Shown piece after piece: positions 44,826-55,787 of a stretch of DNA of 64,000 nt; within the stretch, counting starts at the first letter, position 1; each line of letters opens with the position of its first letter. The translations under genes and the position numbers were made by a program. Below the pieces are notes generated by a model, which was given only the letters and a program-made list of their open reading frames with translations, did no database searches and was not told the DNA's origin. This stretch comes from Saccopteryx bilineata (lineage: Eukaryota > Chordata > Mammalia > Chiroptera > Emballonuridae), in contig NC_089493.1 in NCBI RefSeq assembly GCF_036850765.1, forward strand, positions 185,227,140 through 185,291,139, in the 5' to 3' direction.

Positions 44826-45617
44826 ATGGTTGTCTAACACTGCGACTTCTTTAGATAACTCTCTTCCTCTTTAAAAATTTCTTTTTTTCTTTTCTTTTCT
44901 AGGTCTTCATATACCATCATAATATCATAATAGAAATTCAGGGTGAGAAGCATCTCTGTTCCTCTTTCCTCTCGTTCCCCTCCTACCTAAGAGGAACAAT
45001 CAAGGCTCCATTTAGATTTCAAACTGTTTCGTAGCAATTGTTCAGCATGGGTAGCATTCGAAATGTAACTCCAGTGAATTATTTCCTGAGAAGCATGTAG
45101 CTAAGATGAATAGAAGTACCACTGTCAAAATATATCTGCCCTGGGTGTCATAAAAGGATTATTTAAGAGGGCACAGGGCCTAGGACACACCCACATAGTA
45201 AAAGGCTTAGCAACTAAAATTAATGTTACAAGCTCCCATACACAATTTTCATTGACTCTGAAGAGATGATCTGAATTACATTTTCCCTCTCATTCAGGGA
45301 GGTCTAAAAAATAAATGAGTAAGAAAAAGAAAAACCCTTTCATTTGCAGACCAATGCAAAGACACCACCTGCAGAACTTTGTCCTTTTGTTGTTTCTCTC
45401 TTCTATTTTTCTCTGCAGAGTTGATTGACAGCAGTAACCAAACAAAAATAAAATACTATTTCCCCTCATTGAGTCTCTCCTTTGCTTTTTAAAATTATCT
45501 TAGTCTTCATCTGCAAATACCCTATCTGTGAGAACAGATGCCTTGAAATTTGCAAAGAAGAGTGGCTTTCTCTGCTTTTTAATAATATATATATATATAT
45601 ATATCTTCAACATAAGT
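44826..45617. other. Unique sequence with (AT)n
   Basis: No family or gene recognised. An (AT)n run lies at 45583-45604. Confidence 0.45.
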
Positions 45618-45626
45618 AAAATAGAG

Positions 45627-45754
45627 GAGGCCTGACCTGTGGTGGAGCAATGGATAAAGCGTTGACCTGGACTGCTGAGGTCGCCGGTTCAAAACCCTGG
45701 GCTTGCCCAGTCAAGGAACATATGGGAGTTGATGCTTTCTGCTCCTCCCCCACT

Positions 45755-45786
<32 letters not shown>

Positions 45787-45824
45787 CCCCCTCTAAAATG
45801 AATGAATGAATTAATTAATTAATT
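45627..45824 (+). mobile_element. tRNA-derived SINE, type C
   Basis: The head gcctgacctgtggtggagc, B-box-like 'ggttcaaaaccc', 'gggagttgatgctttctgc' and a (CT)n tract are followed by an (AATG/AATT)n tail. The target duplication aaaatagag is perfect (45618-45626, 45825-45833). Confidence 0.92.
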
Positions 45825-45833
45825 AAAATAGAG

Positions 45834-46480
45834 AAAGATTTCTGATTTTTGAAAAATTTTCTTCATGGCCGTAACGTGCTAATTTTTGTTAATTTGTTCA
45901 AAGTTTAAAATAGACAATAAAGTTCTAAATTAAACTAGATTATTTTTTCATTTACATTCCTGGGATAGATATTTAAAATAAACTTCAAGCTAACAAATTG
46001 TTGGTCAAAATGCTCTCAAAAATATTTCAAAGTTCAAGATTATGCCTTTATTGTCTTACACTTGTTTAGGAATTTATCTCCATTAAATTATTTAAATTAT
46101 TATTCAAACGTAACTACATTCTTTTTGATTCTTAATTGGTTCTGTTGATTTAGAACTGTACTGCATAATTTTACTTTTAAAGTTATTTAAATTAGCTGAA
46201 TGCTATTTACATATTACATAATTCAAAGACCAATAAACCAAGATACTATAGAAGGGAAAAATTTTAGTTCTGTAATTTGTTAATGAAGACTGCAGTACTC
46301 ACCTAAGATTTCTCTAGATAAACTAGAAGTCTCTAGGAATAAACCAATTATTCCATATTATAGGAAAAAGAAAACAAAAAGGTGACAAAATTTTAAATAT
46401 CATAACATGACATGATGTCTTCTTTGGTGCAAATTTTGCCCTATTCCATAAACTTCCTTACTTGGGCTCCTAATTTGAAA
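45834..46480. other. AT-rich unique sequence
   Basis: Nothing recognisable. Confidence 0.4.
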
Positions 46481-46489
46481 GGCAGAAAT

Positions 46490-46868
46490 GCCCTGACTGG
46501 TTGGCTGAGTGGTAGTGTCAGCCCAGTGGGTGGATATCCCAGGTTTGATTCCCAGTCAGGGCACATAGGAGAAGTGACCATCTGCTTCTCCACCCCTGCC
46601 CCTCCCCACTCTTTCTCTTTCTCTCTCCTCTCCTCCCACAGCCATGGCTCAATGGTTTGAGCACATCAGCCCAGGTGCTGAGGATGACTTCATGGAGCCT
46701 TTGCCTCAGGCACTGAAAATAGCTTAGTTGTGAGCATGGCCCCAGATGGGCAGAGCATCAGCCCCAGACAGGGTCGCCAGGTAGATCCTGGTCAGGGCGC
46801 ATGCGGGAGTCTGCCTCTCTATCTCCCTTCCTCTCACTTGGAAAAGAAGAGAAAAAAAGAAATAAAAA
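46490..46868 (+). mobile_element. tRNA-derived SINE, type B, diverged variant
   Basis: The head gccctgactggttggctgag is followed by a slightly different body that carries 'atggctcaatggtttgagc' and 'gcatcagccccagacagggt', shared with the copy at 57244. These two define an older sub-branch of type B. The target duplication is not clear. Confidence 0.88.
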
Positions 46869-46916
46869 TAAAAGATAGAAAAAGGTAAAGGGACTGTGAT
46901 GAAGATCCTCCTAACT

Positions 46917-47279
46917 CAGAGGTCCCCAAACTATGGCCTGCGGGCCGCATGCGGCCCCCTGAGGCCATTTATCTGGCCCCGCCGCACTTCCGGAAGGGGC
47001 ACCTCTTTCATTGGTGATCAGTGAGAGGAGCATATTGACCATCTCATTAGCCAAAAGCAGACCCATAGGTCCCATTGAAATACTGGTCAGTTTATTGATT
47101 TAAATTTACTTGTTCTTTATTTTAATTATTGTATTTGTTCCCATTTTGTTTTCTTACTTTAAAATAAGATATGTGCAGTGTGCATAGAGATTTGTTCATA
47201 GTTTTTTTTATAGTCTGGCCCTCCAATGGTCTGAGGGACAGTGAACTGGCCCCCTGTGTAAAAAGTTTGGGGGCCCCTG
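46917..47279 (+). mobile_element. Non-autonomous hAT DNA transposon, copy 3
   Basis: The 363-bp element has CAGAGGTCCCCAAACT at the left and AGTTTGGGGGCCCCTG at the right, with a perfect 8-bp target duplication tcctaact (46909-46916, 47280-47287). The interior is close to copies 2 and 4. Confidence 0.95.
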
Positions 47280-47287
47280 TCCTAACT

Positions 47288-48100
47288 CCTCACCAAAAAA
47301 TACTCTCGTGAATACTCCTACATAATAATAACTACCAAAAGAAAAAAAAACTTAGAATAAACACATATATTCTTGTCAAATCAAATAGGAATTTCTCACA
47401 ATGCTACAGCTATAAAACTGGATAAAGAAATAAACATCCTTTACCCACGATTTGGTTCACAAAACAGAGCAACATTAAAAGATGGAAAGACGTATCACTT
47501 CCCTTCCTCTCTAGCCAGATGCCTGAGAGATCCAGGATCTGTACCATAAGGAAACAGGATGGGCATTCACCTACTAAGAGAATGCTACTTGGAGATGACA
47601 GAGTCATATCCAGTATTTTATATCATATCCAGATCTCCGTAAGCATCTTTGCCACAGACATGTCTGCAGCAAGCATTTCCCCCAGGTAACTAATTAGCCA
47701 GAAGGCAATTTTGCCATAAAATAAATGGTGGATAGTTTGGAGTTTTCGTGATTGGTTGGTTTTACTTCTTCCTTGACAACCAACCATTTTTGGCAACTTG
47801 ATGCATTTAAGCTAGTTGTCAGTTTGGCTTCAATTTCTCCATTGATGAAGTTTTTGCAGTTATTCCCATTTTTATGTTACCTGTAAATCTTAGCCCTCAT
47901 ACTGGCCTCCACAGTGACAGCTAGACGTGGTGGTGGTCTTAAAATAGTTAGCATTGCTTCCAGAAGACGATGATCTGCCCCAGAACTCGGTTTCTCATTT
48001 CGAAAGACAGGACCGTGGGAAGAGAAAGAGAGGTTCAGGGAACTCTTTAAGGGCACAGAGTTGAACCCATATTTCCCATAGAACGAGGACAAGTGTTCAG
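47288..48100. other. Unique sequence
   Basis: No repeat recognised. Short minus-strand frames have no domain. Confidence 0.35.
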
Positions 48101-48200
48101 GTACAACCCACAAAATAAAAGCAGTTATTTGCCCAGTACTGTCATGAATCACACACAATTTAAATGTATTAGAATATTTTGTATTTCACAATAGTCTATT
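48101..48200 (+). repeat. Direct repeat, copy 1 of a roughly 100-bp unit
   Basis: 'acaacccacaaaataaaagc', 'cagtactgtcatgaatcaca' and 'atattttgtatttcacaata' recur in the same order and orientation at 48887-48990 with moderate divergence. The family is unknown; it may be local duplication or two copies of an old repeat. Confidence 0.7.
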
Positions 48201-48222
48201 TATAATTTTGTTACATCCTTTT

Positions 48223-48289
48223 TTTTTTTTTAAGTAAATTTTTTTTTTAATTTTTTTTTAAATATTTTATTTATTGATTTTTAGAGAGA

Positions 48290-48322
<33 letters not shown>

Positions 48323-48446
48323 AAGGGGAGGAGCAGATAGCATCAACTCCCATATGTGCCTTGACCAGGCAAGCCCAGGGTTTCGATCCGGCAACCTCAG
48401 TGTTCCAGGTTGACGCTTTATCCCACTGCGCCACCACAGGTCAGGC
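48223..48446 (-). mobile_element. tRNA-derived SINE, type C
   Basis: This reverse type-C copy ends in 'ccaccacaggtcaggc' (its head), with 'gggtttcgatccggcaacc' as the B-box region and a (GA)n tract. A long T-run at its left is the poly(A) tail inverted. The 15-bp target duplication ttgttacatcctttt is perfect (48208-48222, 48447-48461). Confidence 0.95.
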
Positions 48447-48461
48447 TTGTTACATCCTTTT

Positions 48462-48718
48462 GAGTGTTCTTTTTCTTTTTATCTTTTGTAATTATATCCT
48501 TTTCACACCCAAATTGCCTTACACCCAATTAGTTATGCAAGGAAAAGTGTTTGTGGGGGGAAATGTTGGTGGCGAAGATGCTTACAGTGGAAATACCTAC
48601 AACGGTAGGTATTTCTGAATACTGTCTCCTCACACTGCTTACAGGACCTTTGGGTTCCAACAGTTATTTGGCACGCACCTGCCCCCTTTACAATTTCAGA
48701 AGAGTCCCCCATTATGTG
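48462..48718. other. Unique sequence
   Basis: Nothing recognisable. Confidence 0.35.
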
Positions 48719-48880
48719 TTGTATTAGCTTCCTAGGATTGTATTTATAATAACAAATTTTTAAAAATACTAAAACAGGTGGCTTAGAACAACAGAAATTT
48801 ATTCTCTCACAGTTCTTGAGTCTAGAAGTCTGAAATCAAGGTGTCAGCAAGCCCATGTCTTCTCTAACGGCTCCAGTACT
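48719..48880 (+). repeat. Old interspersed repeat, family not assigned
   Basis: 'gtattagcttcctaggattg', 'aaaacaggtggcttagaaca' and 'acagaaatttattctctcac' plus 'aaatcaaggtgtcagcaag' follow a widespread ancient placental repeat that I recognise by sequence but cannot name with confidence. Confidence 0.6.
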
Positions 48881-48886
48881 CAGACA

Positions 48887-48990
48887 CAACCCACAAAACA
48901 AAGTCAGCTATTTGTACAGTACTCCCGTGAATCCACCCACGTTTTTAAATGTATTCAAATACTTTGTATTTTGCAATGAAGTCTTTTGCA
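48887..48990 (+). repeat. Direct repeat, copy 2 of a roughly 100-bp unit
   Basis: This is the counterpart of 48101-48200: 'acacaacccacaaaacaaag', 'cagtactcccgtgaatccac', 'atactttgtattttgcaat'. The copies are about 790 bp apart. Confidence 0.7.
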
Positions 48991-49167
48991 TTTTATTAAT
49001 AGACAATCCTCCCTTTCCTCTTCCTGCCTTCTTGGTTGCTGGCAATTCTTGATGTTCCTAGGTTTGCAGCTACCTCACTGTAATCTGAGCTTCCATCATC
49101 AGTCACATGGTTTTGTCCCTCTGGATCTATGTCCAGAGTTCCTCTTCTCATAAGAATACCAAGCATT

Positions 49168-49361
49168 GCCTGACCTGTGGTGGCGCAGTGGATAAAGAGT
49201 CGACCTGGAAATGCTGAGGTCGCCGGTTCGAAACCCTGGGCTTGCCTGGTCAAGGCACATATGGGAGTTGATGCTTCCAGCTCCTCCCCCCTTTCTCTCT
49301 CTCTGTCTCTCCCTCTCCTCTCTAAAATGAATAAATAAATTAAAAAAATATACAAGAATAA
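49168..49361 (+). mobile_element. tRNA-derived SINE, type C
   Basis: The near-consensus head gcctgacctgtggtggcgc, B-box (cggttcgaaaccc), 'gggagttgatgcttccagc', CT tract and A-rich tail are present. The 16-bp target duplication aagaataccaagcatt / aagaataccaagcact has one mismatch (49152-49167, 49362-49377). Confidence 0.94.
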
Positions 49362-49409
49362 AAGAATACCAAGCACTGGAGTAAATTTCTCTCCAATCAC
49401 ATATGACCT

Positions 49410-50105
49410 TACCATTTTTCATTGAATTGTATTGGGGTGACACAGCTTAACATAATTATACAGGTTTCAAGTGTTCAGTTCTACAACACATCTCTGGACA
49501 CTGTGTTGTGTGTCCACACCCCCCTCAAGTCAAGTCTCCCTTCGTCACTCTTCATCCCCCACACCCTCCTCCACCTCCCCCCAGCGATCACTACACTGCT
49601 GGCCACGTTCATGAGTTTTGCTTTTTGTCCTTTTTTGCTGTCCCGCCACCTCTCTCACCCAACCCACCCCCCTGACAGCTGTCAGTCTGCTCTCTATGAC
49701 TCTGTCTCTATTTTACTTGTTAGCTCATTTTGCTGACTTGATTCCACATAGGAGTAAAATCATGTGCTACATGTCTTTCTCTGACTGGCTTGTCTCACTT
49801 AGCATAATGCTCTCCAGGTCCATCCATGCTGTTGCAATAGGTAAGATTTCTTTCTTTTTCAGGGCCATGTAGTATTCCTAGGATATATTCCCAGAAGTGG
49901 GATCGCTGGGTCAAAAGGCAGTTTCAATTTTAATTTTTTCTTTTTCTTTTTGTATTTTGGTGTTTTTTTTATTTCTTTTTTTCTCTTTATTTTTATTTTT
50001 CCTTTCCTTTTTAATTTTTTGAGGTAACTACACACTGCTTTCCACAGTAGCGTTCCCACCAACAGTGCACCAGGGTTCCCTTTTGTCCACACCCTCGCCT
50101 GAATT
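49410..50105 (-). mobile_element. L1 3' end, antisense
   Basis: The minus strand gives the end of L1 ORF2 and 3' UTR. Plus-strand landmarks include 'tgtctcacttagcataatgc' and 'ctccaggtccatccatgct' (inverted match to the AGCATTATGCTAAGTGA segment), 'gtagtattcctaggatatat', 'gcgttcccaccaacagtgca' and a T-rich tract at 49925-50025. The frame is broken, and the minus-strand frame at 49859-50092 retains only [16 protein letters not shown]. Confidence 0.9.
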
Positions 50106-50855
50106 CCACATTTACCATGCCTCTTCCAATAGAGAGCTGTCTTCTACAATTAAAGTAGAATTAACCGAGAAAAAAAAAATGTCTTTGTCTCCTGAACCAC
50201 TACAAACTGTCATTTCAGCCGACAGTTTGTTTGCCATATTCATCTGATACTTGAAACGAATAGCATAGTGTTTTAGAGCTAAATCTTTTAACAAGCAAAT
50301 TTGGAACAGTGAGTCTAACTGAACATATACTTGGATGGAAAACAATAAGTTATACGTCAACACACTGTGAAAAGATACTATATATTAGGCCTCAGAGAAA
50401 CAACTTTTTACACTTCGTCACCCTTACTGTCTCACTTCCATTAAAGAGAAACTGGTCAAAACTTCAGCTTTCTCCAGAAAAAACTGAGCAAACAGGCTTC
50501 CACACTTTTCTTCATCCCTTATAGGATAAATAGCTTGGGAGTTTGGTACTGACCTCACATCTACACACTGACCTTTCTATACCGAAGTTCTCAGTGAGGG
50601 TGATGTTGACTGCGAAGGGAGACTGGGCAATGTTTGGAGACTTTTTCTGCTGTTGTTTATTTCTGTGACTTTAGGCAGGGAAATAAAGTTGCCTGATTCA
50701 ATAAAGAAAATGCTAGTTAGAAATCTGTGATTTCTTCTAATTACCCATTGTTCACAAAGCAAATCAAAATTGTGTTTTGATCCTACTGCAATCTTGGAGT
50801 AACTATATCACAACTGACCTTGTGGGAAATCTGACCGTTTCATTTAAACCCTGAC
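50106..50855. other. Unique sequence
   Basis: No repeat recognised. Short frames only, without domains. Confidence 0.4.
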
Positions 50856-50857
50856 TC

Positions 50858-50860
50858 GTA

Positions 50861-50897
<37 letters not shown>

Positions 50898-50901
50898 GTG
50901 T
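50858..50901. repeat. (TATGTG)n microsatellite
   Basis: About seven perfect 6-bp units of gtatgt. Probably polymorphic. Confidence 0.95.
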
Positions 50902-51335
50902 CTTTCTCTGTTATGGTTTCGACATGCTGCAGTTGTTCTTTGACTTCTAAAAGGTTATGTTCACCCACAGCGATTCCAAACCTGTTCAGTTAGAGCAGAG
51001 ACTACACGCTGAGCCCCGTACAGAAGGCGCCTCCTTCACACAGCTCCATGGGCGTTTGGGGCATTCAGTTATTGCTAGAACTACCATCATGAACTGTTTA
51101 AAGAGAGATCAGTGGGAACAAATGGATCATAAAGAATTGTACCGAAACATTCAGGGGGGAAAATAAATAAATAATCTCAGGCACTCAGACAAGTGCCGAT
51201 GAATGCCAATTAGGAAGATAATACACCATGAGCTAAAAAGGCTACTGGGAAAATGATGATAATGGAAAGAGTTTTGTGCCTATTTGTTCTTTTTTCTTTT
51301 TTCTTTTTTCTTTTTTTTACTAAAATGATATCACC
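50902..51335. other. Unique sequence with (TTTTTTC)n
   Basis: An unassigned stretch with a T-rich (CTTTTTT)n tract at 51286-51318. No gene seen. Confidence 0.45.
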
Positions 51336-51339
51336 CAAC

Positions 51340-52065
51340 AACAAGAGTCCTCATCTCTGCATTTTGTAGCTAGAGGAGGACCTTGAGAACAGGCGAATTT
51401 GTTTTTTATTCCGCAATCCTGCACACTCCTCCGGGAGCAATGTCGATTATACCACCGTCAACACAAATGGCACTTTAAAGAGTTAGTACGGCAGATAGAG
51501 AACATTAATGCCGCTGCAAAGGGCCCATGCGCACTGTAGACTTTCCCCTGAAGTCTGCAGCCCATCACACGTCTTCATTCATTCGGGTCTAATCCTATCA
51601 ACTGAGCGGACAGGCCACTGGCTGGCTCCCTGCCTTTGTCACTCAAACTCACCTATTAAAAACAATCCATTTGCTAAAGTCGGACAGTGTGGAGCGCAGG
51701 TTTGGCAGCCAGAAGATAAACTCCTATATACAGAGCACATAACGCGGCGCTTTCTTGCTTGATGGGTTATTCTTAAGATAAAATGTGTTCCAAAAGCGAC
51801 TCAGACACATGAAAATCAACTAGTTCATAAAAAGTTATGGGAGCTTAGACTTTCAAATGAAGGAAACAAATGTAATAGACACGATGAACTGGAACTCAGG
51901 AGAAAAGTGTTGCCAGCAGAAAGCTTTCCCTCGGTTGTGTTCTCGAACGTTCCAGTATCACAGGGAAGACTCTCGTAACTGGTATCATGAGAATTTAGAC
52001 GGCATGATAACTGAATCAGCTCTACTGAGCTTTTGTGTGATGAATGCTTAATTTGTGGTAACAAA
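51340..52065. promoter_or_regulatory. Possible conserved non-coding block
   Basis: This roughly 720-bp stretch is repeat-free, keeps many CpGs (tccgggagc, gtcgattata, tacggcag, gaacgttcc, aacgcggcgc) and contains paired AT-rich motifs. Its texture differs from the CpG-depleted neighbours. Open frames at 51508-51762 and 51825-52064 lie in opposite directions without domains, so coding is unlikely. Enhancer or other functional non-coding DNA is inferred only from composition. Confidence 0.3.
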
Positions 52066-52094
52066 TAAAACCTGTACGTAATTACCGTCTATTG

Positions 52095-52262
52095 ATAGAG
52101 AATCTACCGTGTACAAGGCACTGTGCTAGACATGGTGCAGGGAAAGGAAAATGTCAGATCAAAAACAGGTCTTGACCAAAGGAAGCAATTGTGTAGTAGA
52201 GGAAATATAATATAATAACCAGAATTCAGGAGGAGACAGCAAGCTGCAATGTCATAACAGGG
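52095..52262. mobile_element. L2-like LINE remnant
   Basis: 'accgtgtacaaggcactgtg' and 'gctagacatggtgcaggga' match the ancient L2-type motif 'gccaggcactgtgctagg'. Similarity fades to the right. Confidence 0.5.
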
Positions 52263-52265
52263 CAC

Positions 52266-52607
52266 CACATTCCCCCATGTATAAGACGCACCATTTTTCA
52301 AAAATTTGGGGGTCTAAAAACTGGGTGCATCCTATACAGTGGTCAGAGATTATTTTACTTGCATTTCCTGCTTTTTCGTGCTCGTTTTTGTGCTCATTGT
52401 TGAAGACAGTGATTCGTCATCTGACACAGATGAGGACAAGCTAATGGATGGGAGTTTTGACAGCGATGAGAAGATGTATGAATTTTAGGATGAATAAAAC
52501 TTGAGTTCAATAACTTTCTGTAGTACATTTTTTTTCAAACTTTGGGCCCCCAAATTAAGGTATGTCTTGTACATGGGAGCATCTTATACATGGGGATATA
52601 CAGTAAA
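52266..52607 (+). mobile_element. Non-autonomous pogo/Tc-like DNA transposon, copy 1
   Basis: The left end 'cccccatgtataagacgcac' and the right end, inverted, 'ccccatgtataagatgctcc' pair as terminal repeats. Inside is a relic frame (52405-52487) reading VEDSDSSSDTDEDKLMDGSF and then DSDEK, the acidic C-terminus of a transposase, ending at a stop just before an aataaa. The element is more diverged than the copy at 63393. Confidence 0.75.
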
Positions 52608-52733
52608 TGTGTGCAAACAGTAACCCTATAGAAACTCAGACACTAATAAAGACACAGCAACAGCCCTTACTGAGATGGGCTGAGATCTGGTGAGGAGCCA
52701 TAAGTCTTGGTATATGAACTCTAGTCTCTAGGC

Positions 52734-53098
52734 CAGGGGTCCCCAAACTACGACCCGCGGGCCACATGCGGCCCCTTGAGGCCATTTATCCTGCCCTCCT
52801 GCTGCACTTCCGGAAGGGGCACCTCTTTCATTGGTGGTCAGTGAGAGGAGCACATTGACCATCTCATTAGCCAAAAGCAGGTCTATAGTTCCCATTGAAA
52901 TACTGGTCAGTTTGTTGATTTAAATTTACTTGTTCTTTATTTTAATTATTGTATTTGTTCCCATTTTGTTTTCTTACTTTAAAATAAGATATGTGCAGTG
53001 TGCATAGGGATTTGTTCATAGTTTTTTTATAGTCCGGCCCTCCAATGGTCTGAGGGACAGTGAATTGGCCCCCTGTGTAAAAAGTTTGGGGACCCCTG
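52734..53098 (+). mobile_element. Non-autonomous hAT DNA transposon, copy 4
   Basis: The 365-bp element has termini CAGGGGTCCCCAAACT and AGTTTGGGGACCCCTG, and a perfect 8-bp target duplication ctctaggc (52726-52733, 53099-53106). It is the best-preserved copy in the window. Confidence 0.96.
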
Positions 53099-53106
53099 CT
53101 CTAGGC

Positions 53107-53655
53107 AATGATGAACTAAAGAATCTGAGCAGACAGGTGATGTGGTGAAGCACTGGAGTAAGATAACACTGTCAGTGATACATAAATTTGGACTAGAAAG
53201 AGAGTTTACCAACTGATGATATAGAACATGATTTTAGGTGGTACATGCACATAGGAATTAAATAATATTAAATTGCTTAGTGAAAATATATTTGGTGTTC
53301 ATTTTCATTTCTAGAAGACTTGAGGGAGAAAATTTTTGGTGTGGTACTAACAGGGCTTTAACACCACTTAATGCTTTGTTAATGTCCCTTCTGCCAAGGA
53401 GAGCAGGCAATCACGTCTCCTTAGAATTCAATAAAAATATTTTTATTGAATTTGCATTTGCTCTTCTAGTTGTCATCTATTTATGGCAAGTGACACTCAT
53501 TTCCTATTTACACATATATATAAAAATGAATACTATAAAGCTACTTAAAATTAAATTTAAAATAGATAATTTAAGGGAGATATTAAGTGTACATCATAGT
53601 GGCAAAAAATTAAGAAATGAAATGTAATTGAGTTAAGTTTGGAAAACAAAGACCT
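53107..53655. other. AT-rich unique sequence
   Basis: No repeat recognised. The 115-codon frame at 53280-53627 is AT-driven (Lys, Ile, Leu) and has no domain. Confidence 0.4.
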
Positions 53656-53659
53656 AGGC

Positions 53660-54150
53660 TAGGAATCACTAAACATCTTAATACATGTACACATGTAAAT
53701 AAAAAGGTTGTTTCATATATGTTCACCAGAGTATTACTATAATACAGAAAATAATGGAAACAAATTAAATGTTCCTAAATAGAGAAACGGTAAAGTGAAA
53801 AATGGTACCAATGCCCTATAATACCACACAGCTGTTCAACTAATGGGGAAGAACTACTCGTACTTATGTGGAAAGATCAAATAAGAAAAAACAAGACAAC
53901 CCATAAAATCATATGTTTGGTATGATCCCAATTACTTTTTGAAATGTATGCATGTATAAGTGTGTGTAACTACACAGGAAAAGAACTAAAATGTAATCAA
54001 ATAGTTACTATTATTCATCTCTGGAGAGGTGAATATGGCATTCAAGGCATGGGAGAGGGGAGGTGGCCACATTTTCTTTGATAGAGAGGTGAACTGTTTT
54101 TATCTAAAATTCGTGTATATTTTAAGAGTTGTAATATTTCAAATTATTAA
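53660..54150 (+). mobile_element. Old L1 3' end (L1ME type)
   Basis: The order 'agtattactataatacag', 'ggaaacaaattaaatgttcc', 'ataccacacagctgttcaac', 'gtatgatcccaattac' and 'tttttatctaaaattcgtgt' follows the tail of L1ME-type elements. All frames are broken. Confidence 0.75.
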
Positions 54151-54980
54151 GAAAACAAGAGAAGCCTTTAGGCAAATTTCCATTTCTTTTATTCCCTCTC
54201 AAAACTATACTAAGATATAAAATATAACACAGAACCACATGGTTTTAAAGGGCACAAAACCACAAGGACAAAGAAAACAGACACCTGCAGCAACATTTTA
54301 GAAGCTGGAAGAGTGGTTGAGTCTCAAGAAAAGACCCTAAAGAAAGCTCAAACTTAAACCAGTGGAAGAAGAATCCAAGGAGAAACCCAATATGCTTTGC
54401 AGAATCTACAAAGGCTCTGGAATTGGCAATTAAGAAGTCCTCTGGAAATGGACAAGGAACTGGTGTTTGTTAAAAGCAAAAGTATTGTTTGAAAGACGAT
54501 GAAAGAAGTAGCGAGCGAATCTGGAGACTCAGTTGCAGCCCTGATCCCTTCCCTACTCCCTACAGCCAGTCCGTGTCTCATCTCTGGGGTGATCCTCGAG
54601 GGGAAATCAGGTAGGTTCCCTCCCAAGAGGCATAGAGAAGGAGGGAGATAGCATATGGAAAACAGTGCTCCTCCACCACGAGTTCCCTCAGTGAAAGGGT
54701 CCGTGAAGACCACACTGTCATGGTGCTCACAGATCGGGAGCCCCACACCAGCGCTCAAGAGCTCCCTGAGGGCTGCTCACTGTCCCACTCTTGAAAGATC
54801 ACCAACACCAGGAAAACAAGAAAGCCTCAAACATGAAAGGCAGGGTTTCAAAGAATCCAAAGCCACTTGGAGGAAACAAAAATGTGACAAGGAAAATAAA
54901 ACTTCAAATAAACTATCTCTGCTTTATTGAAAAGATTAGACAAACTATACTATACATGAAATAAGAACAAGGTACTATTA
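54151..54980. other. Unique sequence
   Basis: No repeat recognised. A plus-strand frame 54655-54930 and a minus-strand frame 54354-54758 overlap with no domain in either. Confidence 0.35.
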
Positions 54981-54995
54981 AAAAAAAAAAGAACT

Positions 54996-55394
54996 GGTCC
55001 TGGCTGGTTGGCTCAGCAGTAGAGCGTCGGCCTAGCATGCGGAGGACCCGGGTTCGATTCCCGGCCAGGGCACATAGGAGAAGCGCCCATTTGCTTCTCC
55101 ACCCCTCCGCCGCACTTTCCTCTCTGTCTCTCTCTTCCCCTCCCGCAGCCAAGGCTCCATTGGAGCAAAGATGGCCTGGGTGCTGGGGATGGCTCCTTGG
55201 CTTCTGCCTCAGGCGCTAGAGTGGCTCTGGTTGCAATATGGCGACGCCCAGGATGGGCAAAGCATCGCCCCCTGGGGGGGCAGAGCATCGCCCCTGGTGG
55301 GCGTGCAGGGTGAATCCCGATCGGGCGCATGCAGGAGTCTGTCTGACTGTCTCTCCCTGTTTCCAGCTTCAGAAAAATGAAAAAAAAAAAAAAA
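54996..55394 (+). mobile_element. tRNA-derived SINE, type B
   Basis: The head ggtcctggctggttggctc, A-box (agcagtagagc), B-box (ggttcgattcc) and body with many CpGs are present. The target duplication is aaaaagaact (54986-54995 and 55396-55405). It sits at the upstream edge of an L1 3' end. Confidence 0.94.
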
Positions 55395-55395
55395 G

Positions 55396-55665
55396 AAAAA
55401 GAACTATATGATCTCACACATAAGTGGCATAAAAATGGGACTCCTGGACATAGACAGAAGTGAAGTGGCTACCAGAAGAAGAAAGTGGAGGGGAGTCAAG
55501 AGGGGCAAATACACAGTGATGGAAAATGACTGGACTTTGGGTGAGGGGCACACAACACAATCAGCAGTTCAAACGCCATAGAGATGCTCACCTGGAACCA
55601 ATGGACTCTTATTGATCAATGTCATCCCATTAAATTTAATTTTGTAAATAAAATTTAAAAAAAAA
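55396..55665 (+). mobile_element. L1 3' UTR fragment
   Basis: 'ggactttgggtgaggggca' and 'caatgtcatcccattaaatt' parallel the 3' UTR of the young L1 at 31992-32782 ('gactttgggcgaggggt', 'aatgtcatcccattaccatt'), so this is a related bat-lineage L1 tail ending in A-rich sequence at about 55655-55663. Confidence 0.85.
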
Positions 55666-55787
55666 AGAAAATGGAGGAGAAGCAGAGGGGAAAGGAAGAG
55701 AAAGAAAGAAAAAATAGAACAAAAAAAGAGCTCCTGGGGAAAATCTGTACATGTTTACATATCCACATATTTAAATCTATATACATT
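55666..55787. other. A-rich spacer
   Basis: Purine-rich tail-like sequence leading into the minisatellite. Confidence 0.5.

Noticed and set aside
52405..52487. Acidic small protein gene
   Set aside because: The same frame occurs at 63510-63615 within a related DNA transposon, so it is a transposase remnant.
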